Below are positions 32,548-40,748 of a DNA stretch of 64,000 nucleotides, in pieces; position 1 is the first letter of the stretch; each line of letters opens with the position of its first letter. The DNA comes from Streptomyces sp. NBC_00335. Lineage in GTDB: Bacteria > Actinomycetota > Actinomycetes > Streptomycetales > Streptomycetaceae. A program made the position numbers and the translations under genes. The DNA is taken from assembly GCF_036127095.1 (NCBI RefSeq), contig NZ_CP108006.1, positions 2,914,001-2,978,000 on the forward strand, written 5' to 3'. The notes below the pieces were generated by a model. It saw nothing but the letters and a program-made list of their open reading frames with translations, ran no database searches and was not told the origin of the DNA.

Positions 32548-34752
32548 CTGACTACGTTCCGAGACCTCGGGATCTTTCCCGAGACGGCCGAAGCCCTTGA
32601 GGCCGTCGGCATTGTGTCCCCCTTCCCGATCCAGGAGATGACCCTCCCCGTCGCCATGTCCGGCACGGACGTCATCGGCCAGGCCAAGACCGGTACCGGC
32701 AAGACGCTCGGTTTCGGCCTCCCCCTGCTGGAGCGCGTCGTCGTCCCCGCGGACGTCGAGGCCGGCCGTTCCACGCCGGATCAGCTCACCGACGCCCCGC
32801 AGGCCCTCGTGGTGGTTCCGACCCGCGAGCTCTGCACCCAGGTCACCAACGACCTCCTCACCGCGGGCAAGGTCCGCAACGTCCGCGTCCTCGCCATATA
32901 CGGCGGCCGCGCGTACGAGCCGCAGGTCGAGGCGCTCAAGAAGGGCGTCGACGTCATCGTCGGCACCCCGGGCCGCCTGCTCGACCTGGCCGGGCAGAAG
33001 AAGCTCGACCTCTCCAAGGTCAAGGCCCTCGTCCTCGACGAGGCCGACGAAATGCTCGACCTGGGCTTCCTGCCCGACGTCGAGAGGATCATGAGCTACC
33101 TCCCGGCCAAGCGTCAGACGATGCTGTTCTCGGCGACCATGCCGGGTGCGGTCATCGGGCTGGCCCGCCGGTACATGACCCAGCCGACGCACATCCGCGC
33201 CGTCTCCGAGGACGGTGAGGGCGCGACCGTCGCCAACACCACGCAGCACGTCTTCCGTGCGCACAACATGGACAAGCCGGAGCTCGTCTCCCGCATCCTG
33301 CAGGCCGAAGGCCGCGGGCTCGCCATGATCTTCTGCCGCACCAAGCGCACGGCGGCCGACATCGCCGAGCAGCTGGAGAAGCGCGGCTTCGCCTCGGGCG
33401 CCGTCCACGGCGACCTGGGCCAGGGCGCCCGCGAGCAGGCGCTGCGCGCCTTCCGCAACGGCAAGGTCGACGTGCTGGTCTGCACCGACGTCGCCGCGCG
33501 CGGTATCGATGTCGAGGGTGTCACCCACGTCATCAACTACCAGACGCCCGAGGACGAGAAGACCTTCCTGCACCGCGTGGGCCGCACCGGCCGCGCGGGC
33601 AAGAAGGGCATCGCCGTCACCCTGGTCGACTGGGACGACATCCCGCGCTGGCAGCTGATCAACAAGGCGCTGGAGCTGGACTTCCACGACCCGGTGGAGA
33701 CGTACTCCACGTCCCCGCACCTGTACGAGCAGATGAACATCCCGGCCGGTACCAAGGGCGTCCTGCCGCGCGCCGAGCGCACGCGGGCCGGCCTGAAGGC
33801 CGAGAACCTGGAAGACCTGGGCGAGACCGGCGGCCGCGGTGGCCGTGGCGGCCGCGACGGTGGCCGTGACAGCGGTCGCGACGGCGGTCGTGACCGCGGG
33901 CGCGATGCCGGTCGTGACGGTGGCCGTGATGCCGGTCGTGATGGTGGACGTGACGGTGGCCGCAGTGCCGCCGCCCCGGTCACCGAGGAGCGTCCCGCCC
34001 GTGCCCCGCGCCAGCGCCGCCGCACCCGTGGCGGCTCGGACCAGGGCGCCGAGCTCCTGACCCCGGTCACCACCGAGGCCACCCCGGTCGCCGCGGCCGC
34101 TCCGGCGGTCCAGGCTCCGGCGATCCAGGCTCCGGAGGCTCCGGCCGCCGACGAGGCGCGCAAGCCGCGTCGTCGCCGGACCCGGTCGGCCGCTCCGGCC
34201 GCCACCTTCGTCGCCCCCTCGACGACGCTGGAGCCCCTGGCCCCGTTCGTCGTGGAGCCCGAGGTCGACTTCCAGATGGCCCCGCTCGTGGAGCCGGTCC
34301 GGGAGCGCCGTACCAGCGCCCCCCGGAGCAGTGCCCCGCGCAGCAGCGCCCCGCGTGCCCGTGCTCCCCGCAAGGCCGCGGCCGCTCCGGTGGCCGAGGT
34401 CGTCGCCCCGGTGGCCGAGGTCGTCGCCCAGGCCGCCGTGGTCGAGGCTCCGGCCGCTCCGGCCGTCGCGCCGGTTGCTGTCGCCGTCGCCGAGGAGGCC
34501 CCGGTCAAGCCGAAGCGCACCCGCACCCGCAAGGTCGCAGCTGCCGCCCCGGCCGCCGAGGTCGTCGCCGAAGCCGCCGCCCCGGTGGCGGAGGAGGCTC
34601 CGGTCAAGCCGAAGCGCACCCGCACCCGCAAGGTCGCGGCTGCCGCCCCGGAGGCTCCGGCCGCCGAGGCCGCTGCCGAGGAGGCTCCGGTCAAGCCGAA
34701 GCGCACGCGGACCCGCAAGGCCGTCGCCGCGGTGGAGACCCCGGAGGCGTAA
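32548..34752 (+). CDS. DEAD-box RNA helicase with CTG start and repetitive C-terminus
   Basis: 734 aa. Q motif (F4 and PFPIQ, about residues 4-30), Walker A AKTGTGKT (about 47-54), PTRELCTQV, DEAD box at about D164, SAT, and motif VI HRVGRTGRAG. Residues about 428-478 are GRGGRGGRDGGRD-type repeats, likely RNA binding. The C-terminus has three copies of EEAPVKPKRTRTRK in an Ala/Val-rich context. No ATG, GTG or TTG occurs between the upstream in-frame stop and GTG 32614, and that GTG would remove the Q-motif Phe. CTG 32548 has AGAAGAGG 7 nt upstream and gives MTTFRDLGIFPETAEAL, so it is chosen. Likely unwinds rRNA or mRNA structure. Confidence 0.9.
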   Translation: MTTFRDLGIFPETAEALEAVGIVSPFPIQEMTLPVAMSGTDVIGQAKTGTGKTLGFGLPLLERVVVPADVEAGRSTPDQLTDAPQALVVVPTRELCTQVTNDLLTAGKVRNVRVLAIYGGRAYEPQVEALKKGVDVIVGTPGRLLDLAGQKKLDLSKVKALVLDEADEMLDLGFLPDVERIMSYLPAKRQTMLFSATMPGAVIGLARRYMTQPTHIRAVSEDGEGATVANTTQHVFRAHNMDKPELVSRILQAEGRGLAMIFCRTKRTAADIAEQLEKRGFASGAVHGDLGQGAREQALRAFRNGKVDVLVCTDVAARGIDVEGVTHVINYQTPEDEKTFLHRVGRTGRAGKKGIAVTLVDWDDIPRWQLINKALELDFHDPVETYSTSPHLYEQMNIPAGTKGVLPRAERTRAGLKAENLEDLGETGGRGGRGGRDGGRDSGRDGGRDRGRDAGRDGGRDAGRDGGRDGGRSAAAPVTEERPARAPRQRRRTRGGSDQGAELLTPVTTEATPVAAAAPAVQAPAIQAPEAPAADEARKPRRRRTRSAAPAATFVAPSTTLEPLAPFVVEPEVDFQMAPLVEPVRERRTSAPRSSAPRSSAPRARAPRKAAAAPVAEVVAPVAEVVAQAAVVEAPAAPAVAPVAVAVAEEAPVKPKRTRTRKVAAAAPAAEVVAEAAAPVAEEAPVKPKRTRTRKVAAAAPEAPAAEAAAEEAPVKPKRTRTRKAVAAVETPEA

Positions 34753-34758
34753 CGCCCT

Positions 34759-34802
34759 GCCGATGGCCCCGGTCCCCCTTCGAGGGGGCCGGGGCCATCG
34801 GC
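34759..34802 (+). terminator. Hairpin after helicase gene
   Basis: Stem GCCGATGGCCCCGG / CCGGGGCCATCGGC extended by an inner CCCC/GGGG around TTCG. Confidence 0.85.
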
Positions 34803-34846
34803 GTACCCGGGCCCGGGCGGAGCTCCCGTACGGGCGTACGGGCCGG

Positions 34847-34852
34847 TAACCT
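34847..34852 (+). promoter_or_regulatory. -10 box for leaderless hydrolase transcript
   Basis: TAACCT, 6 nt before ATG 34859; no ribosome-binding site. Confidence 0.45.
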
Positions 34853-34858
34853 CGGGCC

Positions 34859-35764
34859 ATGAGCAAGCCGCCGTCCCTCACGCTCCCGCCCGCAGCCCGC
34901 GCGTACCGGCTGGTCACGGCCCGCGGCGAGTTCGCCGCGCACGAGGCCCTGCCCGCCGGGCCGGCCCGCGGCACCGCCCTGCTGGTGCCCGGCTACACCG
35001 GCAGCAAAGAGGACTTCATCGGTCTTCTCGGGCCGCTGGCCGACGCCGGGTACCGCGTCGTCGCCGTCGACGGCCGCGGCCAGCACGAGAGCGGCGGCCC
35101 GCGCACGCAGGCCCCGTACGCCCTCGCGGAGCTGGCGCGGGACGTCCTCGCGCAGACCGCCGCCCTGGACGCGGCCGGTCCCGTGCACCTGCTCGGGCAT
35201 TCGCTGGGCGGGCTGATCGTCCGGGCGGCCGTGGTCCTCGACCCGGCCCCGTACGCCAGCCTCACGCTGCTGAGCAGCGGCCCGGGCGCGGTCTGCGCGG
35301 ACCAGCAGGGCCGTACGAAGCTGCTGGTCTCGGCGCTGGAGGCGATGGGCGACGACATGCCGGGCATCTGGGCGGCCATGCGCGCCATGGATCCGCGCGA
35401 CGCGCCCGCCGAGGACCCGGCCCTCGCGGCCTTCCTGCGCGCCCGCTGGCTGGGGACCGTCCCCGAGCAGCTGATGGTCACCGGCCGGGCGCTGATCGAG
35501 GAGCCGGACCGGATCGACGAGCTGGTCGCCGCGGCGCCCGGGCTCGCGAAGCTGGTGCTGTCCGGGGAGACGGACCCGGTGTGGCCGGTGTCGGAGATGG
35601 ACGGGATGGCGCGCCGGCTGGGCGCGGCGCGGGTGGTGGTCCCGGGGACGGAACACTCTCCGAACGCCGAGGATCCGGCGGCCACGGCGGCGGCGCTGAA
35701 GGCGTTCTGGGAGGCGTGCGAGGGGGCCTCCGGGGAGGCCTCTGACGTCTCCGGTACCCGTTAG
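34859..35764 (+). CDS. Alpha/beta hydrolase
   Basis: 301 aa. VPGYTGSKEDF (oxyanion region), nucleophile Ser in LLGHSLGGLIVRAA, Asp in LSGETDPVWPV and His in PGTEHSPNAED make a complete triad. Resembles lysophospholipase/monoglyceride lipase-type enzymes. Apparently leaderless: TAACCT box 6 nt before the ATG. Cytoplasmic, no signal peptide. Substrate not known. Confidence 0.87.
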   Translation: MSKPPSLTLPPAARAYRLVTARGEFAAHEALPAGPARGTALLVPGYTGSKEDFIGLLGPLADAGYRVVAVDGRGQHESGGPRTQAPYALAELARDVLAQTAALDAAGPVHLLGHSLGGLIVRAAVVLDPAPYASLTLLSSGPGAVCADQQGRTKLLVSALEAMGDDMPGIWAAMRAMDPRDAPAEDPALAAFLRARWLGTVPEQLMVTGRALIEEPDRIDELVAAAPGLAKLVLSGETDPVWPVSEMDGMARRLGAARVVVPGTEHSPNAEDPAATAAALKAFWEACEGASGEASDVSGTR

Positions 35765-35773
35765 TAGTTAGAC

Positions 35774-35790
35774 AAGGAAAAAATTTCCTT
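35774..35790. repeat. AT-rich inverted repeat AAGGAAA-AAA-TTTCCTT
   Basis: Perfect 7-bp arms around AAA, 10 bp after the hydrolase stop, in an AT-rich patch that is exceptional for this window. Could be a weak terminator or an operator/UP-element for the 50-aa gene downstream; a TACACT -10-like box follows at about 35812. Confidence 0.5.
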
Positions 35791-35864
35791 AGCGTAGGGA
35801 ATGTTTGCGGCTTACACTTCGTTAACCCTGTACAAGGAGAAACACTGACGAAGGGAGAAGCCCC

Positions 35865-36017
35865 ATGCGCTTCGAGATTCTGCGCCTGGACGACGTCGAC
35901 GGATCTGCCGTGGACAGCACCGTCGTGGACGCGGCCTCCGTCAACCGGATCGTGCAGCAGGCCGCGGCCGTAGGCCAGCGCATCCTGATCCGACCGGCTG
36001 AGACCGTGTCCAACTGA
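35865..36017 (+). CDS. Small conserved hypothetical protein (50 aa)
   Basis: Encodes MRFEILRLDDVDGSAVDSTV followed by VDAASVNRIVQQAAAVGQR and ending RPAETVSN. ATG 35865 has AAGGGAG 7 nt upstream and codon use is typical of the host (G/C third positions). I recall similar short proteins in other streptomycetes but know no function. Bounded by an AT-rich promoter region and a perfect terminator, which supports a real gene. Confidence 0.8.
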   Translation: MRFEILRLDDVDGSAVDSTVVDAASVNRIVQQAAAVGQRILIRPAETVSN

Positions 36018-36035
36018 CCGCGTCCACCTATTCGC

Positions 36036-36073
36036 CGAACGCCCCCGCACCGATCCCGGTGCGGGGGCGTTCG
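36036..36073. terminator. Bidirectional hairpin
   Basis: Perfect 17-bp stem CGAACGCCCCCGCACCG / CGGTGCGGGGGCGTTCG with ATCC loop, between the 50-aa gene (+) and the MarC gene (-). Confidence 0.85.
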
Positions 36074-36091
36074 CATGCGCGGCGGGTGACG

Positions 36092-36697
36092 CTACGCGGC
36101 TTCGATCACCTGGAGCACGCCGTTGATGATCTGCTGGACGGCGATCGCGGACAGCATCATGCCCGCCAGGCGCGTCACGAGGACCACGCCGCCGTCCTTG
36201 ATCACGCGGATGATGACGAGCGAATAGCGCATCACCACCCACAGCACGATGTGCATCGCGACGATCGCGGCCCACACGGAGAACTGACCGGTGAGTCCGT
36301 CGGCCTTCTGCACGGCCAGGATCACCGAGACGATCGCGCCGGGCCCGGCGAGCAGCGGCATGCCGAGCGGGACGAGCGCGACGTTCACGTCCTTGGTCTG
36401 CTTCGGCTCGTCGGTCTTGCCGGTGAGCAGGTCGAGCGCGATGAGCAGGAGCAGCAGCCCGCCCGCGATCATCAGGGCGGGCACGGAGACGTGCAGGTAG
36501 TCGAGGATCTGCTGGCCGCAGATGCCGAAGACGGCGATGACGCCGAAGGCGACGCAGACGGCCTGCCAGGCCATGCGGCGCTGCACCTTGGCGGGGCGGC
36601 CGGAGGTCAGCGCGAGGAAGATGGGCGTGATCCCAGGGGGGTCCATAATCACAAAAAGCGTGAGAAAGAGGGATCCGAAGACGGCGAAATCGAGCAC
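36092..36697 (-). CDS. MarC family integral membrane protein
   Basis: 201 aa, six TM segments. FGSLFLTLFVIMDPPGITPIF is the family signature, and LLAGPGAIVSVILAV the second conserved loop. GTG 36697 (VLDFAVFGSL) is chosen because it starts at the first TM and has AAGG 8 nt upstream. MarC/UPF0056 proteins have no proven function despite the name; some are linked to solute export. Confidence 0.9.
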   Translation of the reverse strand: MLDFAVFGSLFLTLFVIMDPPGITPIFLALTSGRPAKVQRRMAWQAVCVAFGVIAVFGICGQQILDYLHVSVPALMIAGGLLLLLIALDLLTGKTDEPKQTKDVNVALVPLGMPLLAGPGAIVSVILAVQKADGLTGQFSVWAAIVAMHIVLWVVMRYSLVIIRVIKDGGVVLVTRLAGMMLSAIAVQQIINGVLQVIEAA

Positions 36698-36764
36698 AGT
36701 GATGCCTTGCAGAAGAGGGGTGTCACGAAAAAGGGGAAGGTGCAGCGGGGAGCGGCGGCAGAGG

Positions 36765-37631
36765 TCAGCCGCGTACGCGTCCACCGGCGCCGGGGACCGG
36801 GAACGCCCCGGTGGCACGGCGGGTGATCTCGCCGTAGATCTCGGGGTCGGTCGTGTACTCCCCGAGGCGGCAGGTCTTGCGGCTGCCGTGGTAATCGCTG
36901 GACCCGGTGGTCAGCAGACCGAGGTCGCCGGCCAGGCCGCGCAGGCGCGCGCGGGTCGCTTCGTCGTGGTCCATGTGGTCGACCTCGATGCCGTCGAGGC
37001 CGGCCGAGGCGAGGGCGGCTATCGCGCTCTCGGGCACGCAGGTGCCGCGCTTGACGGCGGCGGGATGGGCGAAGACGGTGACCCCGCCGGCCGCCTTGAC
37101 CAGGCGGATCGCGTCGAAGGGGTCGAGCTCGTGCTTCTCGGCGTACGCGCGGCCGCCGTCGGCGAGCCAGTGCGCGGTGAAGGCGTCGGACACGGTGGGC
37201 ACGACGCCCAGCTCGACGAGCGCGGCGGCGATGTGCGGGCGCCCCACGGAGCCGTCACCGGCGATCCGGGCCACCCGCTCCCAGGTGATGTCCACCCCGA
37301 GGCCCTGCAGCTTGCCGATCATGGCCTGCGCGCGCGGGGTGCGGTCGTCGCGCACCAGCTCGCGCTCGCGGAAGAGCTCGGGCTCCTCCGGGTCGAAGAG
37401 GTACGCCAGCATGTGCATGCCGATGCCGTCGAGACGGCAGCTCAGCTCGGCGCCGGTGACCAGGGTCAGCCCCTGGGGCAGCGCGGCGATGGCCTCGCGG
37501 TATCCGGCGACGGTGTCGTGGTCGGTCAGCGCCACCACGTCGAGCCCCGCACCGGCGGCATTGCGCACCAGCTCGGCGGGGGTGTCCGTACCGTCCGAGG
37601 CCGTGGAGTGGGCGTGCAGATCGATGCGCAC
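36765..37631 (-). CDS. PHP-domain phosphoesterase (RNase AM/YciV/TrpH type)
   Basis: 288 aa. Metal-binding motifs in order: HAHSTASDG near the N-terminus, LTDHDTVAG, GAELSC, VFAHPAAV, and SSDYHG. This is the layout of 3',5'-nucleotide bisphosphate phosphatase/5'-3' exoribonuclease RNase AM. GTG 37631 has GGAG 7 nt upstream and directly precedes RIDLHAHS. Acts in the cytoplasm on pAp or short 5'-phosphorylated RNA ends, with Mn or Fe. Downstream is marC, 67 bp away. Confidence 0.9.
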   Translation of the reverse strand: MRIDLHAHSTASDGTDTPAELVRNAAGAGLDVVALTDHDTVAGYREAIAALPQGLTLVTGAELSCRLDGIGMHMLAYLFDPEEPELFRERELVRDDRTPRAQAMIGKLQGLGVDITWERVARIAGDGSVGRPHIAAALVELGVVPTVSDAFTAHWLADGGRAYAEKHELDPFDAIRLVKAAGGVTVFAHPAAVKRGTCVPESAIAALASAGLDGIEVDHMDHDEATRARLRGLAGDLGLLTTGSSDYHGSRKTCRLGEYTTDPEIYGEITRRATGAFPVPGAGGRVRG

Positions 37632-37753
37632 AGCCGAACTCCAGGGTTCACACGCGGACGGGGGACACTCCAGGATAGCGTCCGCTTTTCCCGGTACGGG
37701 ACCCACCGGCCGGGCCGCGCCGGATGCCGCCGGACCGCCCGCATGGCGCCTCA

Positions 37754-37806
37754 GCGCCGGACCGGCCCGTCTGGTCCGCCGGACGGAGTCCGGCGCAGCG
37801 CCGCGA
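37754..37806 (-). terminator. Inverted repeat after DUF6758 gene
   Basis: GCGCCGGAC (37754) and GTCCGGCGC (37798) flank GGTCC/GGAC elements that can fold further. Possible terminator for the minus-strand DUF6758 gene in a 219-bp gap that otherwise shows nothing. Confidence 0.4.
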
Positions 37807-37850
37807 AGCCGGGGAGGCGCCCCCCGGCGCCGAGCCGCGCGAGCGGCGCG

Positions 37851-38492
37851 TCAGGAGGACAGAATCCGGGGGCTCAGGGCGCCGCAGGGCAGCAGTTCCA
37901 CCTCGGCCCCCGCGTCGCGCAGGTCGGTCAGGACCAGCTCGTCGTACATCAGCAGGCCCGACTGCTCCGGCCAGACGATCGCCCACAGCCACAGCCCGCG
38001 CGCCTCGCCCGCGAAGACGGCCCGGTCCTCGGGTACGCCGGTGACGTGCCAGAGCGGCGTCGGGCGCCCGGCGGCGACCACCTTGGCGTGCGGCGGGGCG
38101 GAGACGTTCATGTAGCGGCCCGGGTCGGGGGCGTCGAGACCGGCGAACCGCGCGCCCAGGCCGACGCCCAGCTCCTCGGCGATCAGCAGCAGCTCGCCGA
38201 TGCCGCCCAGCGGGCCGGGACCCGAGCAGGCGACGGCGGTGGCCCGGCCGCCGCTGCGGTCGTCACCGGCGGAGGCGACCCCGGTGAACAGCCAGCCGAC
38301 GGGCAGCGGCCAGGGCATCCAGACCGGTACCTGCGCCCGGTTCACCACCACGCCCAGACCTTCGACGCTCGGCGGGATCACGGGCTGCAGGGGATGGACG
38401 GTGCCGTGCACAGCGCACTGCCAGGAGTCGGCGAAAAGACCGGGCGCCCTGACCCGGCCACCACACTTCGGGCAACTCGGTTCGCCCCTCAT
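37851..38492 (-). CDS. DUF6758 family protein with zinc-ribbon
   Basis: 213 aa. The N-terminal CPKCGGRVRAPG followed by WQCAVHG makes a likely zinc ribbon (C..C..C..H). The rest is a mixed globular domain with WMPWPLPVGWLFTG, ARFAGLDAPDPG and a C-terminal PLWHVTGVPEDRAVFAGEA. Conserved in streptomycetes, function unknown. ATG 38492 has GGAGG upstream. Tandem with, and 79 bp after, the SUFU-domain gene. Confidence 0.8.
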   Translation of the reverse strand: MRGEPSCPKCGGRVRAPGLFADSWQCAVHGTVHPLQPVIPPSVEGLGVVVNRAQVPVWMPWPLPVGWLFTGVASAGDDRSGGRATAVACSGPGPLGGIGELLLIAEELGVGLGARFAGLDAPDPGRYMNVSAPPHAKVVAAGRPTPLWHVTGVPEDRAVFAGEARGLWLWAIVWPEQSGLLMYDELVLTDLRDAGAEVELLPCGALSPRILSS

Positions 38493-38571
38493 AAGAAGCC
38501 ACGCTCCTCCCCGCCGCGCGCCCCGTCAAGACGCGCTCACCCGTCCGGGCGGCCGGGCGGCGGCCGGATGC

Positions 38572-39156
38572 TCAGTCCAGTGCGACTGCCGTACGCAGAG
38601 GGTCCCGCAGATCCGTGCCGCGCGCGAGCCAGCGTTCCTGCAGGGCGGCGGCGCCGTGGACCCTCTTCCACGCCGCCTCGTTCGCCGTCATCGGCAGGAG
38701 GGGGAAGAAGGAGACGGGATCCATGGGGTCGTCCAGGACGACGTCCTCGACCAGCCCGCCGGGCTCCGCGACGAGCACGGAGGTGAACGGCGCCCCGTCC
38801 CAGAGGGGTTCGCCCACGTCCAGTGAGGCGCCGGGCGTCACGACGAGTCCTTCCACCTGGGGCGAGGCCGCCAGCACGGCGAGCGGCCTCAGCAGCTTGT
38901 CGGTGGGCGCGAGGCCGCCCCGTACGGTCAGGACGAGTTCCGCGCGCGGGCCGCGGACCGGGTCGGAGACCACCGCCGTCGGGTCGGTCATCGGCTGGGC
39001 GGACATGCCGAGGGTCGCGTACCGCACGAGGTCGCCCTCGGTGAAGCGGAGGACTTCGAAACGGTCGGTGCCCAGGAAGGTGACGGCGGCGCGGGCGTCG
39101 GGTTCGCCGAGGGCGGCGCGCAGCCGGGCTTCCACAAGGGCCAGAATTTCTGCCAT
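38572..39156 (-). CDS. Suppressor-of-fused (SUFU) domain protein
   Basis: 194 aa, whole length a SUFU fold: VTFLGTDRFEVLRFTEGD, VSDPVRGPRAELVLTVRGG and the end motif FFPLLPMTANEAAWKRVHGA. Bacterial SUFU proteins are often immunity-like or uncharacterised; no toxin gene is adjacent here. The ATG lacks a ribosome-binding site but has TATGCT 6 nt upstream and TTTACC 16 nt further, so the transcript is likely leaderless. Confidence 0.85.
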   Translation of the reverse strand: MAEILALVEARLRAALGEPDARAAVTFLGTDRFEVLRFTEGDLVRYATLGMSAQPMTDPTAVVSDPVRGPRAELVLTVRGGLAPTDKLLRPLAVLAASPQVEGLVVTPGASLDVGEPLWDGAPFTSVLVAEPGGLVEDVVLDDPMDPVSFFPLLPMTANEAAWKRVHGAAALQERWLARGTDLRDPLRTAVALD

Positions 39157-39162
39157 GGAGCG

Positions 39163-39190
39163 AGCATAGAACTCGTATCAGCCGGGTAAA
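39163..39190 (-). promoter_or_regulatory. Promoter of leaderless SUFU gene
   Basis: Minus strand TTTACC (39190-39185), 16-nt spacer, TATGCT (39168-39163), then 6 nt to ATG 39156. Confidence 0.5.
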
Positions 39191-39246
39191 GAGCGGCTCT
39201 TGACCATCCGTCGGCTGATATCGTTGACCGCTGGTCGGGGACGCTC

Positions 39247-39522
39247 TCAGAAGAGAAGTTTCAGTGCCCCGGCGACAGGACGTCCCTTACGGGGGACCGG
39301 CCGGAGGAGGTGGGGCTGCGGTGCATCGAAGTCGATCGCACAGTACGTGCGGTACCTCTCGCTCTTCCACTTCGCCGACGGGCGCGCCGCGCCCCCTTTG
39401 ATCCGCGGGTCTTGGATCCACACGTCGGATCGGTCGAAGAGCGACGGAAGAACTGTGTCCTCCCGTCCTGCCTGATCCTTCCGCCTGCCCGCCCGGACTG
39501 CCGACCGCGGTGAGCGTGTCAT
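39247..39522 (-). CDS. Unknown small ORF, antisense to corA leader
   Basis: 91 aa from ATG 39522 with GGGAGG about 9 nt upstream. The C-terminal two-thirds reads protein-like: LPSLFDRSDVWIQDPRIKGG, KWKSERYRTYCAIDFDAP and LLRPVPRKGRPVAG. Third-position GC is high but slightly lower than neighbours. No family recognised. It occupies the leader region of corA on the opposite strand, so it may be a real small gene, a fragment of a longer lost gene, or chance. Confidence 0.4.
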   Translation of the reverse strand: MTRSPRSAVRAGRRKDQAGREDTVLPSLFDRSDVWIQDPRIKGGAARPSAKWKSERYRTYCAIDFDAPQPHLLRPVPRKGRPVAGALKLLF

Positions 39523-39577
39523 CCGGAAGGACCTCCCACCCGTACGGTCCGCAGCCGTGCGCGCGAAGGAGCCTGCC

Positions 39578-40702
39578 ATGTCGATGCTGCCCTACCTCCG
39601 TGCCGCCGTCCGCCCCGCGCTGCGCAGGTCCACCCCGGCACAGCCCGGCTACGACACCACCCGCGACCCGTCCGCGAACAGCGCGGTGGTCGACTGCGCC
39701 GTCTACCGCGACGGGCGGCGCGACGTGCGCGCGCAGGGAGCCTCCTGCCTGACGCCCCGTGAGGCGCTGCGCGAGGTCCGCGAGGACGGCGGATTCGCGT
39801 GGATCGGCCTGCACGAGCCGACGGAGGCCGAGTTCGCGGGGATCGCCGCCGTGTTCGGGCTGCACCCGCTCGCCGTGGAGGACGCGGTGCACGCGCACCA
39901 GCGGCCGAAGCTGGAGCGCTACGACGACACCCTCTTCACCGTCTTCAAGACGATCCACTACGTCGAGCACGCCGAACTCACCGCCACCAGCGAGGTGGTG
40001 GAGACCGGCGAGGTGATGTGCTTCACCGGCCCCGACTTCGTCATCACCGTCCGGCACGGCGGCCACGGCTCCCTCAAGGGCCTGCGCCACCGCCTCCAGG
40101 ACGACCCGGCGCTGCTCGCCAAGGGCCCGTCCGCCGTCCTGCACTCCCTCGCCGACCACGTGGTCGACGGGTACATCGCCGTCGCCGCGGCCGTACAGGA
40201 CGACATCGACGAGGTGGAGAGCGAGGTCTTCGCCGCCCCCGCCAAAGGCGCCGCGCGCGGCGGCGACGCGGGCCGCATCTACCAGCTCAAGCGCGAGGTG
40301 CTGGAGTTCAAGCGGGCCGTCTCCCCGCTGCTGCGCCCCATGGAGCTGCTCAGCGAGCGCCCGATGCGGCTGGTGGAGCCCGACATCCAGAAGTACTTCC
40401 GCGACGTCGCCGACCACCTGGCCCGGGTGCACGAGCAGGTCGTCGGCTTCGACGAGCTGCTGAACTCAATCCTCCAGGCCAATCTGGCGCAGGCGACCGT
40501 CGCGCAGAACGAGGACATGCGCAAGATCACCTCTTGGGCGGCGATCATCGCCGTGCCCACGATGATCTGCGGGGTGTACGGGATGAACTTCGAGCACATG
40601 CCGGAGCTCCAGTGGCGCTACGGCTATCCGATGGTGATGGCCACCATCGCCGGAACCTGCTTCACCATCCACCGGGCCCTGCGCCGGCACGGCTGGCTGT
40701 GA
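39578..40702 (+). CDS. corA: CorA-type magnesium/cobalt transporter
   Basis: 374 aa. Large cytoplasmic N-terminal domain with helical FVITVRHGGHGSL and YIAVAAAVQDDIDEVESEVF, then two C-terminal TMs, the first ending in the selectivity motif YGMNFEHMPEL. A pentameric channel-like transporter for Mg2+ or Co2+ uptake (some relatives act in efflux). ATG 39578 has AAGGAG 7 nt upstream; an in-frame GTG at 39557 is less likely. The 421-bp gap upstream holds no recognisable Mg riboswitch. Confidence 0.94.
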   Translation: MSMLPYLRAAVRPALRRSTPAQPGYDTTRDPSANSAVVDCAVYRDGRRDVRAQGASCLTPREALREVREDGGFAWIGLHEPTEAEFAGIAAVFGLHPLAVEDAVHAHQRPKLERYDDTLFTVFKTIHYVEHAELTATSEVVETGEVMCFTGPDFVITVRHGGHGSLKGLRHRLQDDPALLAKGPSAVLHSLADHVVDGYIAVAAAVQDDIDEVESEVFAAPAKGAARGGDAGRIYQLKREVLEFKRAVSPLLRPMELLSERPMRLVEPDIQKYFRDVADHLARVHEQVVGFDELLNSILQANLAQATVAQNEDMRKITSWAAIIAVPTMICGVYGMNFEHMPELQWRYGYPMVMATIAGTCFTIHRALRRHGWL

Positions 40703-40736
40703 GCCCACTGGCTGTGAGCGTGCGGGGGGCGCTGGC

Positions 40737-40742
40737 TACCCT
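40737..40742 (+). promoter_or_regulatory. -10 box for leaderless hypothetical gene
   Basis: TACCCT, 6 nt before ATG 40749; no ribosome-binding site. Confidence 0.45.
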
Positions 40743-40748
40743 GTGCGC

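Larger units (their letters stand above)
39157..39577. other. 421-bp gap before corA
   Basis: Apart from the SUFU promoter and the antisense ORF, I see no Mg-sensing riboswitch of the M-box type: the usual conserved motifs are not found. TTGACC appears twice (39200 and 39224), but neither has a good -10 at 17 nt. Confidence 0.5.

Noticed and set aside
32248..34974. 908-codon minus-strand frame over the DEAD-box gene
   Set aside because: Repetitive Gly/Arg/Leu composition mirrors the codon bias of the helicase; no start signal or motif.
38572..39156. Toxin-immunity pair around the SUFU protein
   Set aside because: No polymorphic toxin, Rhs or secretion gene lies nearby. The neighbours are DUF6758 and corA, which are ordinary core genes.
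39157..39577. M-box magnesium riboswitch upstream of corA
   Set aside because: The conserved motifs of that class cannot be found in the gap; only generic GC-rich hairpins are present.
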